DNA from: Taeniopygia guttata
Taxonomy: Eukaryota > Chordata > Aves > Passeriformes > Estrildidae
DNA: 64,000 nucleotides
Reading direction: 5' to 3'
Assembly (NCBI RefSeq): GCF_048771995.1
Contig: NC_133036.1
Location: 20,649,501-20,713,500 of the forward strand
Part shown: positions 11,201 to 20,955 of the stretch, one piece after another
How the letters are laid out: every line of letters begins with the position of its first letter
Numbering within the stretch: the first letter of the stretch is position 1
Position numbers and translations under genes: made by a program
The notes under the pieces: generated by a model
Databases searched by the model: none
Told to the model about the DNA's origin: nothing
The model's input: the letters and a program-made list of their open reading frames with translations, nothing else

Positions 11201-14200
11201 ATCAGCTACCATCGGCACACCCAGGTCAGCCCTGTATTTAATGGCTATCCTGGGTTTTGCCCAGGAAATTTCTATTTCTGTCTTTTGAAAAAGTTCTATT
11301 TTTAACGAATGAATAATTTCTTTATTTTTCTGAGTGCATCTTGTAGATATTACAAATCAATGCAGTGCTTTTGTTTTCTGTGGAAGAACCATACTATATA
11401 GTTATGAACAGCACTTAATACGCAAATTTTCCTCTAATTTTTATGCATTTCTCTACTTTGCTTGTTATATAGCATTTTACAAAAACAGATTATCTAACCC
11501 CCTCTCTTTGTCATTTGGATGCAAAGGTTTGGATGCAAAGCTGCTTTTAAGGACTTGGATCGCAATACAGCATTTTGACCCTCAATGAGTATTTCTGTTA
11601 GTTCTACCCCAAAAATGCACAATGGAGTGATGACCTTGTTATCTTGAACATGGAACTGCTTTTGATAGACCATCACTTTGCCATTTTCATCAGTCCTCAA
11701 ATGCCTTGTAATCTGCACCAGGGACAGGGTGACATTGCTCTTCAGTCTTGATATATCTTTATAAATGTTTGGTGTTACACATTTTAGCTGCTGCATTTTC
11801 ACATTTCATTGCCTTTTAGTTGTTTAATATGCATAGAGATAGGTAAAAATAGGTCGTTCTTTTTTATTTCTGGGAGTATGTAAATTATAAAAATAAATTT
11901 ATACTGGATACATTAACATGAGAACCTATCCATAAGATCTTGGGGAACAAAGGTCATAGAAATACTTTTTTACCAAATCAGTGAATTTTATAATTCACAA
12001 GTTCAGTGGAATATTTCTGTGCATGTCATTATCATATTTCTTGTTACCAGCATTTATAGGTGTTCCCATAAACCTTATTTAAACTGAGAACTGGTTTTTT
12101 TCCACTTTGGTCACTCAATGAAACAATTTAAACATTTTTTTCTCTTTGAAATGAAACTCCCAAAATGTATTTACAGTTGAACTAAATGTTCTAATCTGCT
12201 CAAAGACAGTTTTAAACATTTAGGTTTGGGAAATTTAGTTACATTTCATTTTGGTTCACATTTATAAATAACATTTTCACACCTTTTGTTTAAAATATAT
12301 TAAAACAATGCTTTGACTTTTTTTAATCTCCATTTCTCTCAATCCCATTTGCACAATGGATTTAATGTCAATTTATCAATAGTTTGTTGCTAAATTTCAG
12401 TTTAATATTTTGACTAGCAACAAAGAAAACAAATCTATTATGGAAATGAACAATTTAAACAGAGGTTGAGAAAAGGACATGCAAATTCAGGCCCAAATTG
12501 CACAAGACACTGAATATTTTGTGCTGAAAAGAAACATCCCTGTGGTTACTTGGGGTTTTAATTGGAAAAGCTGAAGTGACAAATACTTTGTGAGGTGAGA
12601 CACTGGGTGCCAGGAGGGCTCTTTGATTTGGGACAGGGAGGTGAAATGCATGGAGGCCTGGACACAAGTGGAAATAATGTAGAAATAATGACTTTTAATG
12701 GGTTACTCAGGAATGTCATGTGGGACATGCTCCAGTATCTGCCATACTCCTGTTGGGATTTTTATTATAATGAATGAAAAATTTCCTGTTTCTATTTCCT
12801 AGTTGCAGATTTGTTTCTAGAAATTAAGTTATATTGACATCTGAATACTCTCTTTGATCTGTAATTGCTCTGAGCAATAAAATTAAACTATTTTATTTGT
12901 ATGTGTATTTCAGTTCCATTTCATTCCAGAACAGGCACTACAAAATTGTATAAAATTTGAACTAGGTCACTGTAGCATCATAAAACATAAACAGTAAAAA
13001 AATCACTTGTAAATTAGGGAAGATGCTTTCTTTAAGGATTTTCCTCAGCCAAATTTAAGGCCAGTAGGATTAAGAGACTTCTTCAAATTAGCCTATTATA
13101 TAATGTTTCATGTTTAATGTATCATGTCTGTAATGTAGTTCAGATTATTTAAAATTATTCTCTTGGTATCTTTAAAATCTGTATACTTTAGTTACTACAG
13201 CACATCCCTGAAGAGAATGATTTACAGTGCTTGATTTTCAGGGTTAAAGGTACAAAAAATTTTGTATGTCTGCTTTGTGTATGTTTTATTCAATTCTTTG
13301 GTGTACAGAACCATTAGAGTTGGGCTCAAAAAGCGTCTGTTGATCTGCTCAATTTGATTTCTGGGCAGTTTGTGGACGGTTGCATGAGGAAATTTAAAGG
13401 ATATACAGTGCTCAGAACTGCACACATAGTTTGAGAGTAGAGCATTAATTTCTTCTTATATCTCTTACCCAAACACCAGCACCAAACCAGGCTTCATTCT
13501 TTATCAGTTCTTTAAGGTTCTCATTTATGCAGGAAAATTTATCAACCGAGCCTATGACTTTCAAAGTATGAGAAGATGGATATGGTGTCCTCTTATGGCA
13601 GATGAGAAATTAATTTGAGTGAAATGAAACTCATCCTGTTTCAAGAATTACAGATTGGATTGTTGCACTCCTCTCGCTGATGGTCGGAGAGCTCCCTGCA
13701 AATTGCACCTGGAGAGACCCAAGAGCACAGGTTCCAGAAAAAAAATTTGTTTTTCCATTAAATTCTGTAGAAATCCTGTTTAATGAATGAAGAAAAAGCT
13801 AGATGAGACATCAAGGTTGAAATCAACACTCAGACTTGGAAATGCTGAATATTAGTCTTGTGCCTATGAAAAAGCAAAACAACCCAGACCAAAGTATTCA
13901 AAAGTTTTCTGAGCTCTTTCAGCATGAGTCTGCCTTGAACAGAATACAGGCTGAATGACATCAAAATCTGATACCTATGCTTTAAACCTAGACTCAGAGT
14001 TTTACTGAATAAGTGACCAGAGCATAAACCCATCCAATATCTGAGCAGAATTAATCCAGGAAGGCCCCTGTGCACCCAGAAATGCTCTCAGATCTCCCTT
14101 CCCTCACAGCCTCCCTGGCTCTGTTACGCTCTCCCAGGACATTCAGCTCCTCTGCCAGCTTCCAGATCCTTAAAACAGGTTCTTTTGGCAGCTGCAAATG

Positions 14201-14542
14201 CTCTTATCAACAACTGCATTTGAAATTTATCCAACTCTCAGACAGTTGCAAATTGAAAATCCTTGGATCTCCTGGGAAATCACTGTTTAAGATAATATTT
14301 AATCTCCTTTTAATATCCTCTCAGTAGTTTGATCCTGATCCTACGGTGATGTAAATTTAAAGTAACTCTCCTGAAGTCAATGTAAAATCTAAGTAATCCA
14401 ATGGTGTTATTTTGGATTTATGGCATGAGAACAGAATCTGGCATGGCTTCCTTATGTTTTAGCTCCTTGAGGGAGCAAGTGGGAAAGTTTCTGAATCCCA
14501 TGCTCTTGTTTCTTCATTTTACCTGCCAAAATGTTTGTTTTC
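11201..14542. other. AT-rich single-copy stretch, no gene recognised
   Basis: Contains only short open frames without domains. No CR1, LTR or tandem repeat was seen. It ends at a 22-base T run (14543-14564). Confidence 0.5.
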
Positions 14543-14564
14543 TTTTTTTTTTTTTTTTTTTTTT
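14543..14564. repeat. poly-T run beside the retroviral remnant
   Basis: A run of 22 T on the + strand, i.e. poly-A on the coding strand of the adjacent retroviral remnant, about 50-60 bases beyond the last sequence that I can read as pol. Confidence 0.9.
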
Positions 14565-14599
14565 GAGCTTGACCTGAAGATTTGTGACATCATTAAGTA

Positions 14600-14904
14600 A
14601 TGAATCATGTTTTCTAATTGGTGGTTTCAGTTCAAAACCGGGCAGAAACACCAATTTTGTGTAGTTGGCTTCAGACCCTCTGTAACTTCAACTCCAAAAT
14701 CCCAGTGGTCAACCCTGAGTCTCCCCAGGCACCTTCTACCAAAGGCTCCAGGACAGACCATGGCTCCTGGCTACAGGGTAGAGCACGTTCTTCACCTCTG
14801 TCCTGACTGGGCCAAGGGCTGCTGCATGAGCCATTTCCTGCTTGATCTGGGTGAAGGTTTGTTGTTGCTCAGGGCCCCAGTGGAAATCATTCTTCTTTTG
14901 GGTG
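14600..14904 (-). pseudogene. ERV pol fragment, connection/RNase H start
   Basis: The minus-strand translation contains a KKNDFHWGPEQQQTF segment followed by QIKQEMAHAAALGP, which matches the region that links reverse transcriptase to RNase H in retroviral Pol. Beyond about 14736 the frame breaks; recognisable pol-like peptides (for example SEANYT in another frame) continue to about 14620. The fragment was contiguous with the reverse transcriptase until the LTR at 14911-15521 was inserted. Several frame changes and stops make it non-functional. Confidence 0.75.
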
Positions 14905-14910
14905 ACCAGA

Positions 14911-15521
14911 TGTAGAGTTGTGTTTGCACTGTATATCCCCTCATGGTTTGTCCCTCCATATCCCCTCTTTGTATCCCTTTGGTTCATCCTAGCTTTCCCA
15001 TCAGTACCTGTATGTCAATCAAACCCCAACCATCCCCCTGTCTCCTCCCAGGTGAGGTATCCATCACCTTGTGACCCTTCCCCTTTGTCCAGATCCTTCT
15101 CCCAGGGTCACCAGGTAACTGGACCCTGGCTTGGGCCCCTCCCCCACCCCCTCCTCAATGGTCACTCTGAGGCCTTGCCCCCAGAGAGACACTCCATGTC
15201 CTTCCCCCTTTGGCTGCTCGGGTTTCCCCGCCCCCCCTATATCTGGCTGCTCCAGGTGGGGTCTCTCTCTCTTGCGCTGGATGTCCTTCGGGTTTGGATG
15301 TGGCCTGGGACCTCTCTCCAGGCCCTCTTTAAACTTTGGAACTAATCCAGAGGAGAAGCACCTCTTTCCTTTGCTTGTGAGACGAGCTCAACTTTGGACT
15401 CACGTGGGAGCTTCTCCAAGCCCCCAGGATTCAAGGAGAAGTTTCCTTCCCTCTGCCCGCCTCACCCCACTGCCCAGCTGGCCGGGCTTTATTCCCGTGG
15501 ATTCGAGGGGGAGACGTAGCA
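14911..15521 (+). mobile_element. LTR inserted into the ERV polymerase
   Basis: This 611-bp block starts TGTAGAGTTG and ends GACGTAGCA, giving TG...CA termini. It interrupts the older polymerase: pol coding sequence resumes immediately on both sides. The flanks are ACCAGA (14905-14910) and ACCAGG (15522-15527), a target duplication of 6 bp with one mismatch, or 5 bp if counted as ACCAG. The block is C- and T-rich on the + strand, with a TTTAAA box near 15329-15335. I place it on the + strand on that basis, but the orientation is less certain than the boundaries. No internal retroviral sequence accompanies it, so it is a solo LTR. Confidence 0.85.
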
Positions 15522-15522
15522 A

Positions 15523-16330
15523 CCAGGTAAAGAGGGCTCTGTATGATCTGGCTATACTCAGGAATGTGCATTCTCCAAAAACTGATGGCGCCTAAGAAAG
15601 CTTGTGTCTCCTTCTTGTTAGTTGGTGTGGACATAGCGGTGATCTTGTTGATGACATCTGTAGGCATCTGACACTGTCCATCTTGCCACTTCACTCTCAG
15701 GAGCTGGATCTCTCGAGCAGGACCCTTGACTTTGCTCTTCTTGATGGCAAAGCCAGTTTCCAGCAGAATCAGGATGATCCTCTCCTTTCTCGAACACCTC
15801 TGCTGCTGTCTTCCCCCACACAGTGATATCATCAATATATGGTAGATGTTCTGGAGCCTCACCTTTCTCTAGTGCAGTCTGGATCAGTCCATGGCAGATG
15901 GTAGGACTGTGCTTCCACCCCTGGGGCAGTCGGTTCCAGGTATACTGCACTCCCCTCCACGTAAAGGCAAACTGGGGCCTGCATTCTGCTGCCAGAGGAA
16001 TGGAGAAAAATGCATTGGCAATATCAATAGTGGCGTACCACTTCACTGCCTTGGACTCAAGCTGGTCCTGGAGCTCTAACATGTCTGGCACAGCAGCGCT
16101 CAGTGGTGGAGTCACTTCATTCAATGCACGGTAGTCCACAGTCAATCTCCATTCTCTGTCAGATTTACGCACAGGCCAAATGGGGCTGTTGAAGGGTGAG
16201 TGGGTTTTGCTGACCACCCCTTGGCTCTCCAGCTCCCAGATCATTCTGTGGATGGGGATCACAGCATCTCAATTAGTCCAATACTGTCGGCGATGCATTG
16301 TTGAGGTGGCAACTGGTACCTGTTGCTCTT
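15523..16330 (-). pseudogene. ERV reverse transcriptase, disrupted
   Basis: The 214-residue open frame ending at 16262 reads through the finger and palm of a retroviral reverse transcriptase. Visible motifs are LTVDYRALNE (fingers), WYATIDIANAF with the first catalytic Asp, LPQGWKHSPTICHGL, and YIDD with the catalytic Asp pair near 15828-15840. The family role is copying retroviral RNA to DNA. Just after YIDD the reading shifts to another frame near 15780-15800, where the thumb-like segment continues (AREIQLL, ETQAFLGAISFWR). Upstream, an in-frame TGA at 16269-16271 separates it from the preceding protease region. The left end is cut by the LTR insertion at 15522. The catalytic motifs survive but the gene is broken. 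Confidence 0.9.
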
Positions 16331-16439
16331 CTCCCTTCAGAAGTCCATCTCTAGATGGATTCTTGGACAGTCCAGGCAAGTTGTTCAACTGCTGGATGCC
16401 CACTGTCTCCACAGCCCCTATCCCAAACACCGAGTCCTT

Positions 16440-16730
16440 CTGGGTCTTTGAAATATCATCTTCGGAGGAAGTCTATGCCTAGACTGCACAGGGCCTCTGG
16501 GCCAGTCACAATAGGCTGTTTCTTCTACTCTTTTCCAGTCAGGCTCACCTCAGCTTCCAACAGGGTCAACTGCCATGATCCTGCTGTCACCCCAGCAACA
16601 GAAACAGGTTCTGCTCCCACATGTCTTGATGGAATTAACATGTGCACCAGTATTGACCAAAGCCTTATATCTTTGTGGGTCCGATGTGCCAGGCCAGCGA
16701 ATCCACACAGTCCAGAAAACACGATTTTCC
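16440..16730 (-). pseudogene. ERV protease-like segment
   Basis: A minus-strand segment with short peptides typical of a retroviral aspartic protease: an NTGA tetrapeptide where the active site is normally D-T/S-G-A, then, in another frame, HVGAEPVSVAGVTAGSW and EAEVSLTGKEW. The catalytic Asp codon position (16652-16654) reads Asn. The segment is spread over at least two frames, so it is inactive. It lies between the gag-like and reverse-transcriptase segments, as expected. Confidence 0.6.
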
Positions 16731-16762
16731 CTCGCCTCTACTTGGCTAGAGGCAGGGCCCCT

Positions 16763-17093
16763 CTAAACCTGTTTTTCCTTCTTTCCTTGGGCACGTGTCT
16801 CAGAGGTTCCTTCAAGGGGATTGGACATGTCATCACCATACCTGGCAATTTGGCTACGGGCAACTGGAGCTGCTCTCCTTTTGGTGGAACTTCCTCTCTG
16901 AGTCTTGTCTCCCTTCAATTCATGCACCTGTTGTGCCAGAGCAGCAAGCAGTAAGTTTTCCATCCCATCTCCTCATGTTTTGTCCACAATCGTGCAGGAA
17001 GAACCACAGCTCAGCTCGTGGGGTGTACCTTCTCTTCCCTGCTTTGGTCTCAGAACCAGTCTTAAAGGTACAAAACTTATTTCTGGGCTAAAC
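16763..17093 (-). pseudogene. ERV gag-tail-like segment
   Basis: A minus-strand open frame of 66 residues (16763-16963) is rich in basic residues (KRRAAPVAR, GKKEKQ) and lies just upstream of the protease-like segment, where the gag C terminus or nucleocapsid linker would be. No CCHC zinc knuckle is visible. Further upstream to about 17093 the reading is broken and I cannot assign it firmly. The call rests mainly on position. Confidence 0.45.
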
Positions 17094-17095
17094 AG

Positions 17096-17649
17096 ACAAA
17101 TGGGGATACAAAGTCATCTCAGGACATCTAACTTCTTTGCCTAATTTCTTTTGCCTCTTTATTTTGCAATTCTCCTATACAGTCTTTTTCAGTTACATTT
17201 TCAATAGAACAGATGTTGAAATGGCACGGGGACCCTATTAATTTAATTGCATGAATCACTGCAATGAAAGAAAATCTCTATTTTCACTGCATGATCAGGA
17301 ACTTCAAACATTCAGGCATATTTTTCTTACCTTGGTTTTGCTGGACAATTGTAACTATCATTATTACTAATTTCAATATTATAATTAAAAATAAAAAATG
17401 TCCCTAGATCCAGGCATTAAATGTATTAATGTGTAACTCCTGGGGACACAGGGGTGTTATTTATCAATATTGTATTTAAATTCTCTGTTTCTGGTATTAT
17501 TGAGTGAAACTTTCAAATACTGTATTCTACAAGTAGTGCAGACCAAGGAGATCTTTAAAAAATTGCCAAGCTGCATTAGCAGGCCAAAAAAGAAAACACT
17601 TAGGTCTATAATATAGTTCTGTGTACTTTATTATGACAGCATAAAATTG
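17096..17649. other. AT-rich sequence, no gene recognised
   Basis: No LTR for the retroviral remnant is evident here, and no gene or repeat was recognised before the next CR1. Confidence 0.5.
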
Positions 17650-18235
17650 AGTGGTAGAATGGTTTGGGCTGGAAGGGACCTTAAGGCCCATTCAATGCCA
17701 CCCCTGCATGGCAGGGACCCCTTCCACTGTCCCAGGCTGCTCCGAACCCCAGTGTCCAGCCTGGCCTTGGGCACTGCCAGGGATGCAGGGGCAGCCACAG
17801 CTGCTCTGGGCACCTGTGCCAGGGCCTGCCCACCCTGCCAGGGAACAATTCCTAATTCCCAATATCCCATCCAGCCCTGCCCTCTGGCACTGGGAGCCAT
17901 TCCCTGTGTCCTGTCCCTCCATCCCTTGTCAATTGTCTCTCTCCATCTTTCCTGCAGCTCCTTCAGGCCCTGCAAGGCCACCCTGAGCTCACCCCAAAGC
18001 TTCTCCCCTCCAGGTGAACAATCCCAGCTCTCCCAGCCTTTCCTCCCAGCAGAGCTGCTCCATCCCTCTGCTCATCCTGGAGCCTCCTCGGGGCTCTCTG
18101 CAGCAGCTCCAGGTCCTGGCTGTGCTGGGCCCAGGGCTGGGGCAGGTCTGCAGGTGGGGTCTCACCTGAGCACAGGGGCAGAGGGGCAGAATCCCCTCCC
18201 CTGCTGCTCAGCCCAGGGCATGCTGCCAGGTCCAT
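17650..18235 (-). mobile_element. CR1 LINE fragment (long, 3' end)
   Basis: It starts with the complement of the CR1 3' tail (AGAATGGTTTGGGCTGGAAG), passes through the CCTGCATGGCAGGG and GGCTGCTCCGAACCCC blocks, and extends further 5' than most copies here, through CTCCTCGGGGCTCTCTGCAG and CAGGTCTGCAGGTGGGGTC near 18085-18165. That part is the end of CR1 ORF2. About 590 bp are retained. The 196-residue + strand open frame across it is antisense and meaningless. Confidence 0.92.
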
Positions 18236-20777
18236 GACTTCATTGCACATGTCCAAATGGGACTATGTTGAAATAACTGACTTTTAAAAGCTTAGAAAAG
18301 GTGCTGGCTCATTTTAACATCTTTTGGGTATGTTCTTGAAACTGGGCCAGTATCTGGGTCCCTTCAGGACAGGTCTCAGTGCCTGGTGTGGAACACTGAG
18401 CAGGCAGCAATGGCAGAGAGCATCCACTCGATCCTGAAAAGCTGCAGGAGGACACCCCTCTCCAAGATGCTTGGGAAAGCTATGGAGAATCACAATAATC
18501 AATACATCCCTAAAGCTGAAGCCACTACAGAGAACCTCTTAGAGGTTTCTGCATGGGAGAGCATTGCAGGTGCTGCTTTCCATGGAAATGAGTTCATCTA
18601 GATGCTAAACAGTTTAGTGAGGGCTCCTTGCACATTCCTGTGTGGCATCGATGGAAAATGGAGAAAGATGAGGCTTTCTCTGAGTAGGTCTTATGGAAAT
18701 GAAAGCATTTTCCATGGATTAAGGGCTCTGCAGATCCAGAACATATGTAATTTTCTCCAATACTCCTAGGAAAGAGCCATTCAGCTGTGTTAAATTGTAT
18801 GAAATGCTTCTGTGAAGCATTGCTTTCTGTTGTATAATCTGAACAGAGGCTGAAGAGTCCTAGTCCATGTGGAAATTCCCATTTGTTTCTTTTTTAAATA
18901 CATAGGTTTTCTTCCTTTGTTGATTAAATTAGTAGGAAGGGTGCATTGGATTCTCAGATGGAATGTGTTTGTCTTTGGGTTGCATTGAACAGTGTGGCAG
19001 TACAGCTTGGGTATGTTTTTCACAATTTCTTTGCACCCAAAATATTTCACTTGGAAAAAGCCCTGACATTGTTTGCTGCATTAAGCATCTGTGTTAATCT
19101 ACCTCCTGATTCTGAAAAATGGAAGGCAAACAGCAACACATCTCCGCTGTGGAACTGACAGAAGATTTGTAGGATGTTCTTTCGGGGTTTTTTTTGTTTG
19201 TTTGTTTTTCTTAAAAAGTAAAAAACAGCACCACATATATGGAACAAATAACCAAAATCAGCAAATGACCAAGCAATAGGAAGGCATTCTCATGATTTCT
19301 TATAGATGCCCAAAGGACATACCATGTTTTTCCACAGAAGCTTGCTAGATGATCTATCTAGGTGAGAATTAAAGGCAAATAGATGGCTGAGTTTCCTGCC
19401 TGTCATTTTTAGGCATCCCTTCTCTGAGTGGGATTTATGACCCCTCACTTGCTTGTACATGGAACTAAAAATGCTATTCAATATTTCATTTATGTCATTG
19501 GAAAATAGAGAAAAAACCCAGCACACTCTTCAAATAATTATCTGGGCTCAAGCAAAGTAATACCATATTATACACAGGATTTTAAAAAGATTGCACTGTG
19601 TGATCAATGAGATTTTAAACCCTGTGGCAGATTTATAGTAAGGAGGTGCCATTTCATTTTTTTTAAACAAGTTTAATAACTGAGATTGTTTTCTTGTTTT
19701 ATGATTGATTATTGAGTGAATCATCTGATGTTTTCAGTTGTGACTCATCTGACAAACTCCAAAGTCTGTTATATTTTTATCTCCTGATAAAATCAATAAT
19801 AAAGAATTATAATCTTGGGGACTTTATATAGTGACGTGAACAAATTTCTTTTTATAACTTTTTTACTCCATTAAAGCCACCATGTTTTTTCCAGTAGCAG
19901 ATAGATGTGAAAACAGTAACAGCATGTGATTTATGGAAAAAAAAACTTCATAATTTTGCCATTATTTTGCTAGTCTATGCACAATTTATAGCTGTTTGCT
20001 GAACTCGAGAGTGGCTGGTCTCTTGGATCATGGCTATTCATATACAGATGGGAAAATGCCTTTGATTATGGCCTTGTGTGGAGAGATAAGTAGCTCCCAG
20101 CTCGTGGTGCCTGGAATAGCGAGGGGACATGGACAGAAATCACCAGGAACAATCAGAAATATTCGAGGCACTGCCGGGTGAGATTGACTGTCTCAAGCTG
20201 AGGGCCATTCAATGAAGAAAGATCTTTGTGCTAGATAAGCATGACTGCCTGGTGTCCATCATCACAGGGGGCTGAGCAGGGAGATTACAGGGACAGCACT
20301 CTCCTTTAAATCTTCCTGAGCACACCCAGGGCTGTTTACAAACTGATGGCTGGTGTGCCCAATACACACGGAAAGAATATTCCCAGCAGAAGTACATGCT
20401 AACAAATAAAACGCAATTTCTCCAGACAAAACAGGAAAATGGATAAAAATGAAACATTGTGAAGATTATATATTTTTTCTTAGATTTTGGAAGAAATAGT
20501 CAATCATTAATTGTACAGCACATCCTGCACAAAATAACTGACATTCAGACCTGGAATGAAAAGATATGATTATTAGCAGCTATTTAGCTGTGCTATGTCT
20601 TGCTGTCAGATGTGTGTACAAGCTGTGCACGCTCTCTAGGAAGATGCAGTGATTTTTTTTTTAACTTGTTTTCTAACAAGATAAATTATTAAGCTATCAG
20701 TTGACTACATTAGAGGAATATATTCAGAGGTGTTATCCTGCTTGGCAGCCTGCACAGACAGTGCCTTACACATGGTT
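18236..20777. other. AT-rich single-copy stretch, no gene recognised
   Basis: Only short open frames (86 residues or fewer) without domains. A T-rich patch with TTTG repeats lies near 19185-19215. No other structure was identified. Confidence 0.5.
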
Positions 20778-20955
20778 GGAATCACACAGCCATGGAATTA
20801 TGGAATATCCTGGGTTGGAAGGGACTCACAAGGATCATTTGTCCCTCCATTGCTGACTCAGATCCACCTGCCCAGCTACCAGGCCCCCTAGGTCCCCTCT
20901 CATGGCTTCTCCTCAGCCTCTCATTCCCAGCCTGTCCCTTATTGTGTGTTCATAC
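20778..20955 (-). mobile_element. CR1 LINE fragment, short
   Basis: Begins with AATCACACAGCCATGGAATT and GGGTTGGAAGGGACTCACAA, the complement of a CR1 3' end of a different subfamily from the copies with ACCTTAAAG. It fades into C/T-rich sequence (CCCAGCTACCAGGCCCCC) and is lost by about 20955. Confidence 0.75.

Larger units (their letters stand above)
14590..17095 (-). mobile_element. ERVL-like endogenous retrovirus remnant (partial gag-pol)
   Basis: On the minus strand the order is a gag-tail-like segment (about 16763-17093), a protease-like segment (about 16440-16730), reverse transcriptase (about 15523-16330) and the start of RNase H (about 14600-14910). This is the standard retroviral order. 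The polymerase frame has at least one stop codon and one frameshift, and it is split by a younger LTR. I see no LTR belonging to this element on either side, no integrase and no env, so it is a truncated copy that cannot be expressed. The reverse-transcriptase motifs suggest class III (ERVL-like), which is common in birds. That class call is an inference from motif style. Confidence 0.85.
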
